Shown: positions 30,352 through 39,246, numbered from the stretch's first letter. The stretch: 43,558 nt of DNA from JBQTHP01 sp052389755 (GCA_052389755.1 JBQTHP010000044.1:1-43558); one strand, 5' to 3'. A program made the numbers and translations. The notes: generated by a model from the sequence alone, not told the origin.

Positions 30352-32804
30352 TCCTTCGCAAACCTGAGCGTAATCTGCGTCTCTGCCTGGTCGCGCAGCA
30401 CTATCACATCCTGCTGTCCGCGCCACCGCCGGGCGAAGTAGAGCTGCATCAGCGTCGCCACGCCGTCGATGGGTTGCACCGGGCCGAAATCATCCGCCGG
30501 CGCGCGCAAAATGACATCGCTCGGCTCGAGACCTGAATACGCAGCCAAGGAGTCCCGAGGAACGTCCAGGACGAGTACACCCTTCGCCTCGGCCAGGCCG
30601 AGGGCTGACTGCTCGCCGGTTGAGGTCACGCCTTTGACGATCGCGCCCAAGAAGGTGTGCCGGCTTGCGGCGTCGCTCACCCGCAGAGTGACAAGCGGCG
30701 GTATCTCGACTTGGCGGGCCAGACGCTGCAACTTCGGGTTGGTGACTCCGAATCCATCCATTGAGAAATTTCTGAATCCAATCTTGATCACAGGGCTGCC
30801 GTCGGCGACCCGGAAGTCTCCGGCCGCTGCATTAATGAATGCGGGATCTCCGGCGAGTGAATGCGCGTCGAGACCGAGCGCGCGGGACTGCTCGAGTGCG
30901 GAGCGAGTCGGGAAGAAGTTGTAGTCGATAGTGGCATCCCAGTGCTCGACCAGGATCGGCTGGTGGGGCGCCATCACGATGTTGCGCTCGAACCTGTCGC
31001 CGCTGTCTTGAAACCACACGTGCGGATGGAAACCGTTGTTCACGAGCACGTTGTTCCATGCGGCACGTTGAAATCCCTCCCTGAACTTGAGGCCGCCGCT
31101 CAGCAGGAGATTCTCGTAGATCTGGTAGTGCGACGAGCCGTCGTCGAGGTCGATATCCCAACCGCGATCGCAGCGGAAACGATTGCGCCGGATCACGACT
31201 GGCTTGAGCGCGTCCAGTTTCCACAAGCCCGGATGTTCGTGGTTGATCTGATCCATCGTCGCGCGATCCGGGTGCCAGAAACGATCGCGGCCCCAGCTGT
31301 TGAACGCCCCGTGGTCGCCGGTTTCGAGCACCGTGTCGAAGACGTCGTTCCACTCGATCAGGTGTCCTCCCCACGTGCCGTCGCCGATGTTGATGCCTGC
31401 ACGCGGCGTTGTGTAGATCGTGTTATGGCTGACGTGAATATTTTGCGCCATGGAGATCTGCACGCCGGCGACTTGCTTCTCCGCGCTGCCGATGTCGTGG
31501 ATCAGATTGTTGTGGGCGCTCGAATCGCGCGGGTAGTCTTCGGACTTTGGTCCCTGCGTCAGGTCGAGTTCACGGAACGGAACGTACTCCTCATAGCGAA
31601 AGCTGGGAGAGCGCACGGCTTGGCTGCGCCCTGTGAAGTTGATTCCTCCCCCACCGATGTGGTGAATGTGATTGTTGCTGACTGCCACGTTCCGGTTGTT
31701 GCCGCTGACGAACACGGCATTGCCGCCGAGCTCGGCGAACTCATTGCCCGTGATCGTCACATGCTCGGTGTGCTCGAGGAAAAGGGCGCCTTCGCGTGCA
31801 ATCATCCAGTCGCTTCGCAGCAGCGGTTCGGTCGCACGCAGGAACGAATGGGCGGTCCTCATGAACGTGAGTCCCTCGATCCAGACGAACCGTACCGGCT
31901 CAGCGGGCGAACCCTGCAGATCGACGAGCCGAGGCGGCCCGCTCACGGCGAAGCGCGCACGGCCGACGTCCAGGTCGCGCGGAGGCTTGAAGTAGATCAT
32001 TGAGGTGCCCGCATCGGCATACCATTCGCCGGGAGCGTCGAGTTCCTCCATTACATTCTCGACGAAGCGGAACTCTGGGTGGGGCAGCGACGGGCGGTTG
32101 TTTCCGACGGCGGTGCCGAGGCGCAGCGTCCTATCCTCGTTCTTGCCGAGGACAGGAATGTGCATTCCACCCCAGCGTCTCTCGTGGATCGCGTGCACGA
32201 TCGCACCGGCAGGAGTCTTCCAGCGCCTCACGCGTTCGGGGGCGATGGCATCCGCCGCGTAGCCGTTCAGCATGGCAGCCCTGGCGTCGTAGTCAGGGTA
32301 GCGTGCGCGGATCTGGCGGATGCCGTTGACGAAGAACTGATCGAACAGAGGTTGCCCGGCGGTCGCCGGTTCGAGCTTTGCCTTCAGAATCCCCTTGCTG
32401 TGGGGTAGCCAACGCAGCCGCAGCGGATGGCCGGAAAGCAGCCGAGGCCTTGCACCTGATGCGGCCACGATCATCGTCGGCGCGCCTTGGCTGCCTGACA
32501 GTTCCGGGCCGATGCGCACGGGTGCGGCCAGGAAGTAATCCCCGTCCGCAACTTCGATGCGGATTGCGGCTTGTGTATTCTTGCGGCGAAGCTCGAGCGC
32601 CGCTGCTATCGCCGACTCGAGGGAAGCGTGCGCGTTCTCGCCGTCGCCGGAAACGCGCAACGACGTATAGGCTGCGGGCGGTTGTGGCGCTCGTTGCTGG
32701 ACACCATGGCCCGCCCACGTGTGACTCTCATAGGCGAAGGCCATCAGCAGTATGGCTGGCGCGGCACGTCCGACGAGGCGCAGAGATGTGCTCAGAGCAA
32801 CCAT
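30348..32804 (-). CDS. Right-handed parallel beta-helix glycosidase, GH141-like, with C-terminal PDZ-like domain
   Basis: An 818-residue exported protein: signal peptide at 1-31. A YTSLRVSGDGENAHASLESAIAAAL opening, IRIEVADGDYFL and then repeated beta-helix rungs (HVTITGNEFAELGGNAVFVSG, NVAVSNNHIHHIGGGGINFTG, NIHVSHNTIYTTPRAGINIGDG, VIRRNRFRC). This pattern is like GH141, whose founding member is an alpha-L-fucosidase. The last 90 residues (AKGVLVLDVPRDSLAAYSGLEPSDVIL) look like a PDZ domain. The GH141 call is an inference from fold and locus. ATG 32804 is set by the signal peptide; the frame is open to 32972. Confidence 0.7.
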   Translation of the reverse strand: MVALSTSLRLVGRAAPAILLMAFAYESHTWAGHGVQQRAPQPPAAYTSLRVSGDGENAHASLESAIAAALELRRKNTQAAIRIEVADGDYFLAAPVRIGPELSGSQGAPTMIVAASGARPRLLSGHPLRLRWLPHSKGILKAKLEPATAGQPLFDQFFVNGIRQIRARYPDYDARAAMLNGYAADAIAPERVRRWKTPAGAIVHAIHERRWGGMHIPVLGKNEDRTLRLGTAVGNNRPSLPHPEFRFVENVMEELDAPGEWYADAGTSMIYFKPPRDLDVGRARFAVSGPPRLVDLQGSPAEPVRFVWIEGLTFMRTAHSFLRATEPLLRSDWMIAREGALFLEHTEHVTITGNEFAELGGNAVFVSGNNRNVAVSNNHIHHIGGGGINFTGRSQAVRSPSFRYEEYVPFRELDLTQGPKSEDYPRDSSAHNNLIHDIGSAEKQVAGVQISMAQNIHVSHNTIYTTPRAGINIGDGTWGGHLIEWNDVFDTVLETGDHGAFNSWGRDRFWHPDRATMDQINHEHPGLWKLDALKPVVIRRNRFRCDRGWDIDLDDGSSHYQIYENLLLSGGLKFREGFQRAAWNNVLVNNGFHPHVWFQDSGDRFERNIVMAPHQPILVEHWDATIDYNFFPTRSALEQSRALGLDAHSLAGDPAFINAAAGDFRVADGSPVIKIGFRNFSMDGFGVTNPKLQRLARQVEIPPLVTLRVSDAASRHTFLGAIVKGVTSTGEQSALGLAEAKGVLVLDVPRDSLAAYSGLEPSDVILRAPADDFGPVQPIDGVATLMQLYFARRWRGQQDVIVLRDQAETQITLRFAKE

Positions 32805-32892
32805 AGCGTCATTCTGCGTTCGCGGGCAGAGGCGCGCACCGTCTCGGCACGGAGCGCGGCACCGCTGATCTCTACGCGACCAGCGGAGCGGA

Positions 32893-35583
32893 TCAGAACT
32901 TGACCCGGATGCCCACGGCGAGACGCCTGTCGCCGACGCTCCAGGACAGCGGGTACGGCGTGCTGCCGCCATCGATGACTTGCATGGTGGACACGGCTTC
33001 CTCCTCGAGGAGGTTGTTCCCCTCCAGGTAGATGTTCACGTGCTCACCGATGTCGTACCCTGCCTGAAAATCGAGTGTGGAGAAGCGCGTGCCGTGCGCA
33101 CCCGAGGTCCCCTGTCCGCGGATGTCGGGGTCACTGAGGAACGGATCGCGTGTGTTGTAGGCGACCCGCACGGATGCGCCGTAATTCTCGTAGAAGGCGA
33201 CGATGTTGTAGGTCAGCTCCGACAGACCGCTGAAGTCGTGCGCGGGCACGTTGTTCACCGGATCGGCATCCACTTCACCGTCGGCGTACGTGAAGTTCGT
33301 CTGAATGCCGAAACCGGACCAGAAGCCTGGCAGGAAATCGAAGAGGTGCGTAAAGCCTACCTCGGCACCCTGCACATATCCGCCTGTGCCGTTCACCGGC
33401 AGTAGGCGCGTGAACGTCCTTCCTTGAATGTCGAAGTCCCGGACGCCCTGCTGGATGAAGGATTCGATGTCCTTGTAGTAGAGCGCGGCGGAGAGAAGCG
33501 CGCCTTCGCGGAAGTACCACTCGAGGGAGAGGTCGTATTGATCTGCGCGGAACGGATCGAGATCGGGATTGCCACCTGATACGACGTCCGGATTCACGCT
33601 TACCGAGAAGCGGGGCACGAGTGACTCTAGCGTCGGGCGGCTAAGCACTTTGGCGGCGGCGAATCGCAGGAGCAGATCGTCGCGCAGGTCGACGATGACG
33701 TTAAGACTCGGCAGGTAATCGGTGTAGTCGCGAGTGAACGTCTGCACTTCACCCGCCGGTACGATTACCGCAGGAGCGGGTGGGGCAGGAGGCGGCTCGA
33801 TGAACTGAATGCCGTCGAAATCTACGGCGGTGTTGGTGACCGCCTGCTCAGTGCGGATGACCCGAACTCCGATGTTTCCGTGGATCGGCCGCGCCGTATC
33901 GAAGCGGTAATTGGCCATCAGGTACGTGGCAGTCGTTTTCTCCTTGATGGTGTACTGATTGCTCGGATTGAGCTGCCTCCGCGTCGTGGCAGCGTTCGCC
34001 CATTGATCGTAGGAGCCGTTGAAGAAGGCATCCAAGTAGAGCTGGCTGTTGAAGTAGGGTGGATCGCCGGGGAGGAACGCATCGCCGTCGTAATCGGCGA
34101 GCAGGCCCCGCACGGGCGAGGAGTCGGCAAATTCGCTGATGTTGGTGCCGCGCTGTGTGAGGTCGAGCAGGAAGAAGGCAGCGTTTTCACGTTCGCGGTC
34201 AGCGTACCTGACGCCCGCTTTCAGCGATTCGAGAATTCCACCCTCGTTGAACCGGTAGGTGACGTCGAGCTGTTCGGACCACAAGTCGTCGCTGCGATCG
34301 AGGACATTGCCACCGATGAATCCATTGAGGTAGGAGTCTGGATCGCTCACGTCGAACGTGGGGTCGATCACGAAGCTTGCGACCGGCTGACCCGGAATGG
34401 TCTGGTAGCCGCCCGAGACGGCCGTGCCGAAGCGGAATACGCCGGCGCGCAGGAGATCGAAGCCGATTTCCTCCGAATGGGTGGTCGACTTGCTGGAGGT
34501 GAGCTGATTGCGCACGTCCCAGCGTTCGAGCTCCCAGTGGAGGTCGAGCGTGTGATGGTTGAGCTTGCCGTCATCGAGCTGGTGGAAGTTGCCCGTACCG
34601 ACGAAGATATCGTCGCCGACCACGCGCGTGAGGACGTTCTCGGCATCCGCCTCGAAATCGAAGGTCGCGGGATTGAACGAGAAGACCGGCCGCACGGCGA
34701 ACCCGCCGGAGATGCTGTCGCCCTCGAAGTCCGCATTCAGCGAAACGAGGCTGGCCGTGAACGACTCGATCGGTTGGAACTGGAGCGCGCCATAGTACGT
34801 CCGCGTGTCACGCAACTGGTCGTTGAAGTTGATCGAGTTGTTGTTGAGCATCAGGAATCGCTCGCCGCCGATCGTCACCGCATCGAGCTGCGCCGTGTCG
34901 GCCGACTGGCCCTGGAAGAATCTTCTATCCAAGGCGCCTCCGAGCGTCAGGCCGAAGCGTCCGTCCGCGAACTGATCGCTGTAGAGCGCGCTGACGTTCG
35001 GCTCCGATTCGTCCTTCAGGTCGTATTGCTGGGCTTCGGCCGAGAACGCGAGGCGCCGGCCCTCAAGATCGAGCGGACGGAGCGTGCGCAGGTTGATCGT
35101 TGCCGAGATGGCGCCCTCCTCGAGATCGGCCCGCGGCGTCTTGTACACCTCGAGGGCGGAGATGAAGTCGGGGGGAAGCAGGCTGAAATCGAAATTGCGG
35201 TCCGCGCCCTGCACGATCTGGTTGTCGCTCGCGCTCGTCACGGCCTGCCCGTTGAGTAGGGTATGGTTGAACTCCGAGGGCAGGCCTCGCACGTTGACGT
35301 GCTTGCCCTCGTTCGCATCGCGCGTGATCTGCACGCCGGTCACACGCTGCAGTGCTTCAGCGATGTTCTTGTCGGGGAACTTGCCGACGTCTTCGGCCGT
35401 GATCACGTCAGCGATGAGGTCGAGCGAGCGCTTGTCGTCGATCGCCCGGCTCACGCTCTCGCGGATGCCGGTGACGAGGACTTCTTCGCTAGGCTTCTGA
35501 GTTTCCTGAGCGGCTGCCGCCGAAGCCGCACAGATCGCACATGCAGTCGCGCCAATGGACGCGGTACGGCTTATCTTTTTCAT
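32893..35583 (-). CDS. TonB-dependent outer-membrane receptor
   Basis: An 896-residue receptor. Signal peptide 1-25 (ending AAAAQ), then a plug domain starting EEVLVTGIRESVSRAIDDKRS, VITAEDVGKFPDKNIAEALQRVTGVQI and VNVRGLPSEFNHTLLNG. The 22-stranded barrel ends with RRLAVGIRVKF, with the final aromatic residue. This is the Xanthomonas/Caulobacter type of TonB receptor (TIGR01782-like), often for plant glycans. First gene of the minus-strand operon; it probably imports fucosylated oligosaccharides. GGGGGAT lies just before the ATG and a good promoter lies at 35700-35728. Confidence 0.93.
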   Translation of the reverse strand: MKKISRTASIGATACAICAASAAAAQETQKPSEEVLVTGIRESVSRAIDDKRSLDLIADVITAEDVGKFPDKNIAEALQRVTGVQITRDANEGKHVNVRGLPSEFNHTLLNGQAVTSASDNQIVQGADRNFDFSLLPPDFISALEVYKTPRADLEEGAISATINLRTLRPLDLEGRRLAFSAEAQQYDLKDESEPNVSALYSDQFADGRFGLTLGGALDRRFFQGQSADTAQLDAVTIGGERFLMLNNNSINFNDQLRDTRTYYGALQFQPIESFTASLVSLNADFEGDSISGGFAVRPVFSFNPATFDFEADAENVLTRVVGDDIFVGTGNFHQLDDGKLNHHTLDLHWELERWDVRNQLTSSKSTTHSEEIGFDLLRAGVFRFGTAVSGGYQTIPGQPVASFVIDPTFDVSDPDSYLNGFIGGNVLDRSDDLWSEQLDVTYRFNEGGILESLKAGVRYADRERENAAFFLLDLTQRGTNISEFADSSPVRGLLADYDGDAFLPGDPPYFNSQLYLDAFFNGSYDQWANAATTRRQLNPSNQYTIKEKTTATYLMANYRFDTARPIHGNIGVRVIRTEQAVTNTAVDFDGIQFIEPPPAPPAPAVIVPAGEVQTFTRDYTDYLPSLNVIVDLRDDLLLRFAAAKVLSRPTLESLVPRFSVSVNPDVVSGGNPDLDPFRADQYDLSLEWYFREGALLSAALYYKDIESFIQQGVRDFDIQGRTFTRLLPVNGTGGYVQGAEVGFTHLFDFLPGFWSGFGIQTNFTYADGEVDADPVNNVPAHDFSGLSELTYNIVAFYENYGASVRVAYNTRDPFLSDPDIRGQGTSGAHGTRFSTLDFQAGYDIGEHVNIYLEGNNLLEEEAVSTMQVIDGGSTPYPLSWSVGDRRLAVGIRVKF

Positions 35584-35699
35584 CTATCCCCCAAAGCGCA
35601 ATGACTAAGCGCAGTGACTGAGTTGCCGATCGCTACCGTATGAGCTTGAGTCGTCCCACCTTGACGTGATTTTATTAATGAAGTAAAGATCCACTTATA

Positions 35700-35728
35700 A
35701 AAATAGGTCCGCGGAGGAAATTTGTCAA
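35700..35728 (-). promoter_or_regulatory. Sigma-70-like promoter of the TonB receptor/fucose operon
   Basis: On the minus strand TTGACA (35728-35723), 17-base spacer, TATTTT (35705-35700). It lies about 117 bases upstream of the receptor start, in the gap to the divergent GH29 gene. Consensus -35 and good spacing. Confidence 0.55.
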
Positions 35729-35804
35729 CCGATAGGCGGCGGGGCGTGGTGGCGCGCGTAGCACGGTCCCATCAGGGATGGGGCCCCAAGTGAGGCGACT
35801 GACA

Positions 35805-37652
35805 ATGGCCGTCCTCGCGGTCCTTGCCGGCAGCGCGTGCGTTTCGATCGAGCGCTCGTCCGATATAGCGAGCCGTATCGAACGTATCGTGAGGCTCGCT
35901 GGCGCGAATATGCTGAGAACTAACGGGCCCGATCTCTCATCAGGCGAGAGCCAAGCCGTTAAGGAGTGGATGGCGCGTAACGACGAGTCACTCGCGGGCA
36001 CGAAAGGCGGGCCATTCGCTCCGACGGAGCGATACGTCAGCACGTACCGGAACAATCTGGTTTACGTGCATGTTCTCGACTGGGATGGAGCGAACAACGT
36101 CTCTCTGCCGGCGGTTACCGATCGAATCATCGAGAAGGCTTGGCTCCTCAATACTTCCACACAGGTCAGAGTCGACCAAGCTCCGTGGGGCTTGCTGGTT
36201 GTGGTGCCGGAAGAGCAGCGTCCGGACAGTATCGACACGATCGTCGTGCTGCAGTTTCCGTCCGATCCGGCTGACCTAGCGCCTCCGCGTGTGGTCGATG
36301 GCAAGCCGGCGAACCCAGTCCTGCTTCAGGGAGACACGGCGAAGCTCGAAGGCGGCATACGCCACAATCCAGGTCCCGACTGGATTGAAGGGTGGGAGAA
36401 CCCAAGTGCGTCGGTTACCTGGAAAGTCCACGTGCCGTCGTCAGGGGACTATGCCGTCGAAATGACGTACGCGTGCGCGCCGGAGTGTGAAGGCGGAGTA
36501 CTCGAAATCGCTTCGGGCCATTCGCGCCTGACGAGCACACTTAGTCGCACAAGTGGGATGTGGGGACCATGGCAGAATTTCGAGCGGCGAGAGATCCAGG
36601 GCGGCCTGCGCCTCGAGGAAGGCATCAACGAGATCACCTTGCGAGCGGCCAAGAAAGCGGCCCGCGGAGAGTTCGTCAGGATCTACGGACTCTATCTGTT
36701 GTCAAAGGAAGCGAGGCGAGCCGCCGCCGAGGCTGATCGCCGCGCGCTCGCCGTGCGTACAGATGCAGATTGGTTGCGGCAGGCCCGGTACGGCCTCATG
36801 GTGCACTGGATGCCGAGCACTATGCCGAGATCGGGGCCAGGCAAGCCCTTCTGCGATGCCGTGCGTGACTTTGATGTCGAGGAATTCGCCGCAACCGTGA
36901 AAGAGACGGGCGCGGCCTATCTCATATTCACGCTTGCGCACGGCTATCAGTACTTTCCGGCGCCGTTCAGTTCCGTCGATGAAGTGCTGCCGGGCAGGAC
37001 GTGCAACGACCGCGACTTGCCCAATGAGCTCGCAATTGCATTGGCGGATCATGGAAGCAAGCTGATCCTTTACTACCACCACGGCGTCGGCGATCCCGCG
37101 TGGTCGAAGGCAGCTGGATTCCTGAGCGAGGACAAGACGAAGTTCTTTGAGAACGAAATCGCAATCCTGACCGAGGCAGGGCTGCGCTATCGAGAGCGCA
37201 TTGCAGGCTGGTGGTTCGACGACAGATACCCGCTTCAGCCCTTCGAACACCTGAACCGCGCCGCAAAGGCTGGAAATTCGCGCCGCATCGTGGCGTTCAA
37301 CAGCTGGATCATGCCCAAGGCCACGGAGTTTCAAGATTACTGGGCGGGCGAAGTCGGCGGAGAGCTGCGCGGCTTGCCCGCTGCCGGTTACTTCGAGCCC
37401 GGTGGCGAGCAGGGTGGGCTGCAGCCGCACGTCCTCATCTTTCTAGATGATCCCTGGGTTCACGGAAGGGCAGATACGCCGATCGAGAAGCCCCGGTTCG
37501 ACACCACAGAGCTCGTCGAATACGTTCGCACCTGCAACAGAGAGGGAGCGCCCGTGACGATGAACGTTGGCGTCTACCAGGACGGCAGCCCATCACCGGC
37601 GACAATCGCGCAGCTCCGAGTTCTCAGGAACCTTATCCGTGTTAATCGGTGA
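35805..37652 (+). CDS. GH29-like alpha-L-fucosidase candidate with a GH29 C-terminal-type domain at its N-terminus
   Basis: A 615-residue protein with a signal peptide. LAVLAGSAC resembles a lipobox only loosely. Residues 40-155 (AVKEWMARNDESLAG, YVSTYRNNLVYVHVLDWDG, LLVVVPEE) resemble the segment that normally ends GH29 enzymes. A beta-sandwich at 200-300 is like the CBM part of the gene at 20100. The catalytic part follows at about 320-615: ARYGLMVHW, GAAYLIFTLAHGYQYFPAP, GWWFDDRY (D472, likely nucleophile) and VTMNVGVYQDG. So the order of domains is permuted. Paralogue of the 20100 protein in its last two domains. ATG 35805 is preferred over 35778 on spacing to an AGG ribosome site. Confidence 0.7.
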   Translation: MAVLAVLAGSACVSIERSSDIASRIERIVRLAGANMLRTNGPDLSSGESQAVKEWMARNDESLAGTKGGPFAPTERYVSTYRNNLVYVHVLDWDGANNVSLPAVTDRIIEKAWLLNTSTQVRVDQAPWGLLVVVPEEQRPDSIDTIVVLQFPSDPADLAPPRVVDGKPANPVLLQGDTAKLEGGIRHNPGPDWIEGWENPSASVTWKVHVPSSGDYAVEMTYACAPECEGGVLEIASGHSRLTSTLSRTSGMWGPWQNFERREIQGGLRLEEGINEITLRAAKKAARGEFVRIYGLYLLSKEARRAAAEADRRALAVRTDADWLRQARYGLMVHWMPSTMPRSGPGKPFCDAVRDFDVEEFAATVKETGAAYLIFTLAHGYQYFPAPFSSVDEVLPGRTCNDRDLPNELAIALADHGSKLILYYHHGVGDPAWSKAAGFLSEDKTKFFENEIAILTEAGLRYRERIAGWWFDDRYPLQPFEHLNRAAKAGNSRRIVAFNSWIMPKATEFQDYWAGEVGGELRGLPAAGYFEPGGEQGGLQPHVLIFLDDPWVHGRADTPIEKPRFDTTELVEYVRTCNREGAPVTMNVGVYQDGSPSPATIAQLRVLRNLIRVNR

Positions 37653-38352
37653 GTTTTGCAGTCCAAGCGCGGGAGGAGGCATGCGGATATCGGACAATGC
37701 CGGCAGCTGAATAAGCGCGCCGGGACGATCGGCATGATCGAACCCGCCTCGTCACTGAGTGGTCGGCGCCATTTGACGGGAGAACTGTAGTCCGGCAAAA
37801 GTCAAGATCGTGAATCCACCCGATCGCCGCATAAACGTGGCCCCCATGATGGACTGGACCGATTGGCCCAGAACTGTTAGTCGGAGCAAGAGCTTGCGAC
37901 TGAGCGCACTGGCTTGTCGCCTATATGTCGCCGCTGACGAACCGGATGCTGCATCAGTTCTCGATTCGATTGCATGCTATGAGCGCTTCCGGATCGGAAA
38001 ACTGTTTAGGGCAATCCATAGTCGCTGAAGCGCTACGCGCGGTGCCGGCGCTGACTGTGCGTATCCGCGTCAGGTAGGTGCGCGTTCCAAAGCTCATGAG
38101 CAGCGAAACTCGCGGGTGCTGTTTCGACGTGCACTGCCCACGAAGCTACATTCCTTGCGGCCATACATGGGACCGGTGAGCGGATTTAGATCGAGAGGCG
38201 CTGTTCTCATCGCCTGGAACGCAAGCAATAGCACGAGGACCGAACGTGGTGGCTGCGACGTGCTCGCCCACCGTCGAACGAGGGAGTAGCTGCCACTTGG
38301 TGCGCTAGGATTGGAGCTGGAACGTTTCTCGCGCCCTGACCAAGGAGCCTCA
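37653..38352. other. Gene-poor stretch holding the second dusA 5' fragment
   Basis: About 700 bases without a convincing gene except the dusA-like fragment 37810-38028. Nothing else recognisable; AAGGAG near the end belongs to the gene at 38353. Confidence 0.6.
37810..38028 (+). pseudogene. dusA': dusA 5' fragment with attachment-site core (copy B)
   Basis: GTG 37810 opens a 72-codon frame, MNPPDRRINVAPMMDWTD, then non-DusA sequence. The core 37821-37862 is identical to 19485-19526. The block GTCGCCTATATGTCGCC at 37916-37932 lies at the same offset (95 bases) as in copy A, so both frames have RLYVA at residues 37-41. Sequence between core and block is not conserved. Probably an att site. Confidence 0.7.
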
Positions 38353-39246
38353 ATGGGAAGACGCGACTGGATCACCGGCTTGCTGCTCTTGCTCACTGCG
38401 TGTGCCGCCCGGGCTCAACCGGCGCTCGTGTTGCAGTCGGATTTCGGAACGCTGGATGGCGCCGCCGCGTCGATGAAAGGCGTCGCCGTGGGCGTTTCGC
38501 CCGGACTCCACATTTATGACCTGACCCATCACATCGAGCCATTCAGTGTCTGGCAGGCAGCGCTGCGGCTCGTACAGACCGCCGAGTACTGGCCCGCGGG
38601 TACGATCTTCGTGTCCGTCGTCGATCCCGGGGTCGGCACCGACCGCCGGTCTATCGTCATGAAGTCGAAATCCGGCCATTACTTCGTGACGCCCGACAAT
38701 GGAACCCTGACGTTCGTAGCGCCCCGGCTCGGCATCGCCGCTGTGCGCGAGATCGACGAGGCGGTGAACCGCCGCAAGCAGTCCGAGAAATCATTCACGT
38801 TTCACGGCCGCGACGTCTATGCCTATACCGCGGCGCGGCTTGCGGCGGGGATCATTACATTCGAGCAGGTAGGGCGCGAGCTGCCCGCGCAAGTCGTCAC
38901 CCTTCCTCACGAGCGGGCGCGATACGAAAACGGAGTCGTGTACGGCATCGTCCAGAGCGCCGACGGCAACTACGGGAACATCTGGACGAATGTCGATCGC
39001 GAGACGTTTGGCAGGCTGCGCGCCTCGACAGGTGACCAGCTGAGAATAAGAATTCTGAAGGGCGTCGAAGAAGTTATAAGCCTGGAGCTGCCGTATCTCA
39101 CGACCTTCGGTGCCGCGGAGGTTGGCAAGCCATTGCTCTATTTGAACAGCCTGGATCAGGTGTCACTGGCGATCAACCAGGGAAACTTTACGAAAGCCTA
39201 CGCGGTCGAGTCCGGCCCCGAATGGACCATCCAGATTCGCCGTTGA
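38353..39246 (+). CDS. SAM hydrolase (adenosyl-fluorinase/DUF62 family) with lipoprotein-type signal
   Basis: A 297-residue protein. ALVLQSDFGTLDGAAASMKGV, YDLTHHIEPFSVWQAALRL, VSVVDPGVGTDRRSIV and YFVTPDNGTLT are the conserved blocks of the SAM hydroxide adenosyltransferase family, which cleaves S-adenosylmethionine to adenosine and methionine. The N-terminus has a hydrophobic core ending LLLLLTAC, a good lipobox with C17; a signal-peptidase I site at ARA-Q is the other reading. Export is puzzling because SAM is cytoplasmic. AAGGAG 6 bases before the ATG. Precedes a TonB receptor by 62 bases. Confidence 0.88.
   Translation: MGRRDWITGLLLLLTACAARAQPALVLQSDFGTLDGAAASMKGVAVGVSPGLHIYDLTHHIEPFSVWQAALRLVQTAEYWPAGTIFVSVVDPGVGTDRRSIVMKSKSGHYFVTPDNGTLTFVAPRLGIAAVREIDEAVNRRKQSEKSFTFHGRDVYAYTAARLAAGIITFEQVGRELPAQVVTLPHERARYENGVVYGIVQSADGNYGNIWTNVDRETFGRLRASTGDQLRIRILKGVEEVISLELPYLTTFGAAEVGKPLLYLNSLDQVSLAINQGNFTKAYAVESGPEWTIQIRR

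Larger units (their letters stand above)
19485..37862. mobile_element. Putative dusA-associated genomic island carrying the L-fucose locus
   Basis: The segment lies between two direct copies of the dusA 5' end and carries a self-contained fucose degradation locus. No integrase, transposase or conjugation gene is inside. It could be an island that has lost its integrase, one of several tandem insertions sharing an integrase outside the window, or a segment between two unrelated insertions. Boundaries are those of the repeat cores. Confidence 0.45.

Noticed and set aside
33880..35259. Long plus-strand frame (459 codons) opposite the TonB receptor
   Set aside because: Low-complexity Glu/Val/Arg-rich antisense of a clear receptor gene; no domain or start signal.
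19485..37862. Search for an integrase or transposase inside the putative island
   Set aside because: Every gene in the segment is accounted for by the fucose locus; no tyrosine or serine recombinase motif was seen, so none is annotated.
37810..38028. A functional dusA gene
   Set aside because: Only the first 18 or so residues are DusA-like; the TIM barrel and RNA-binding domain are missing.
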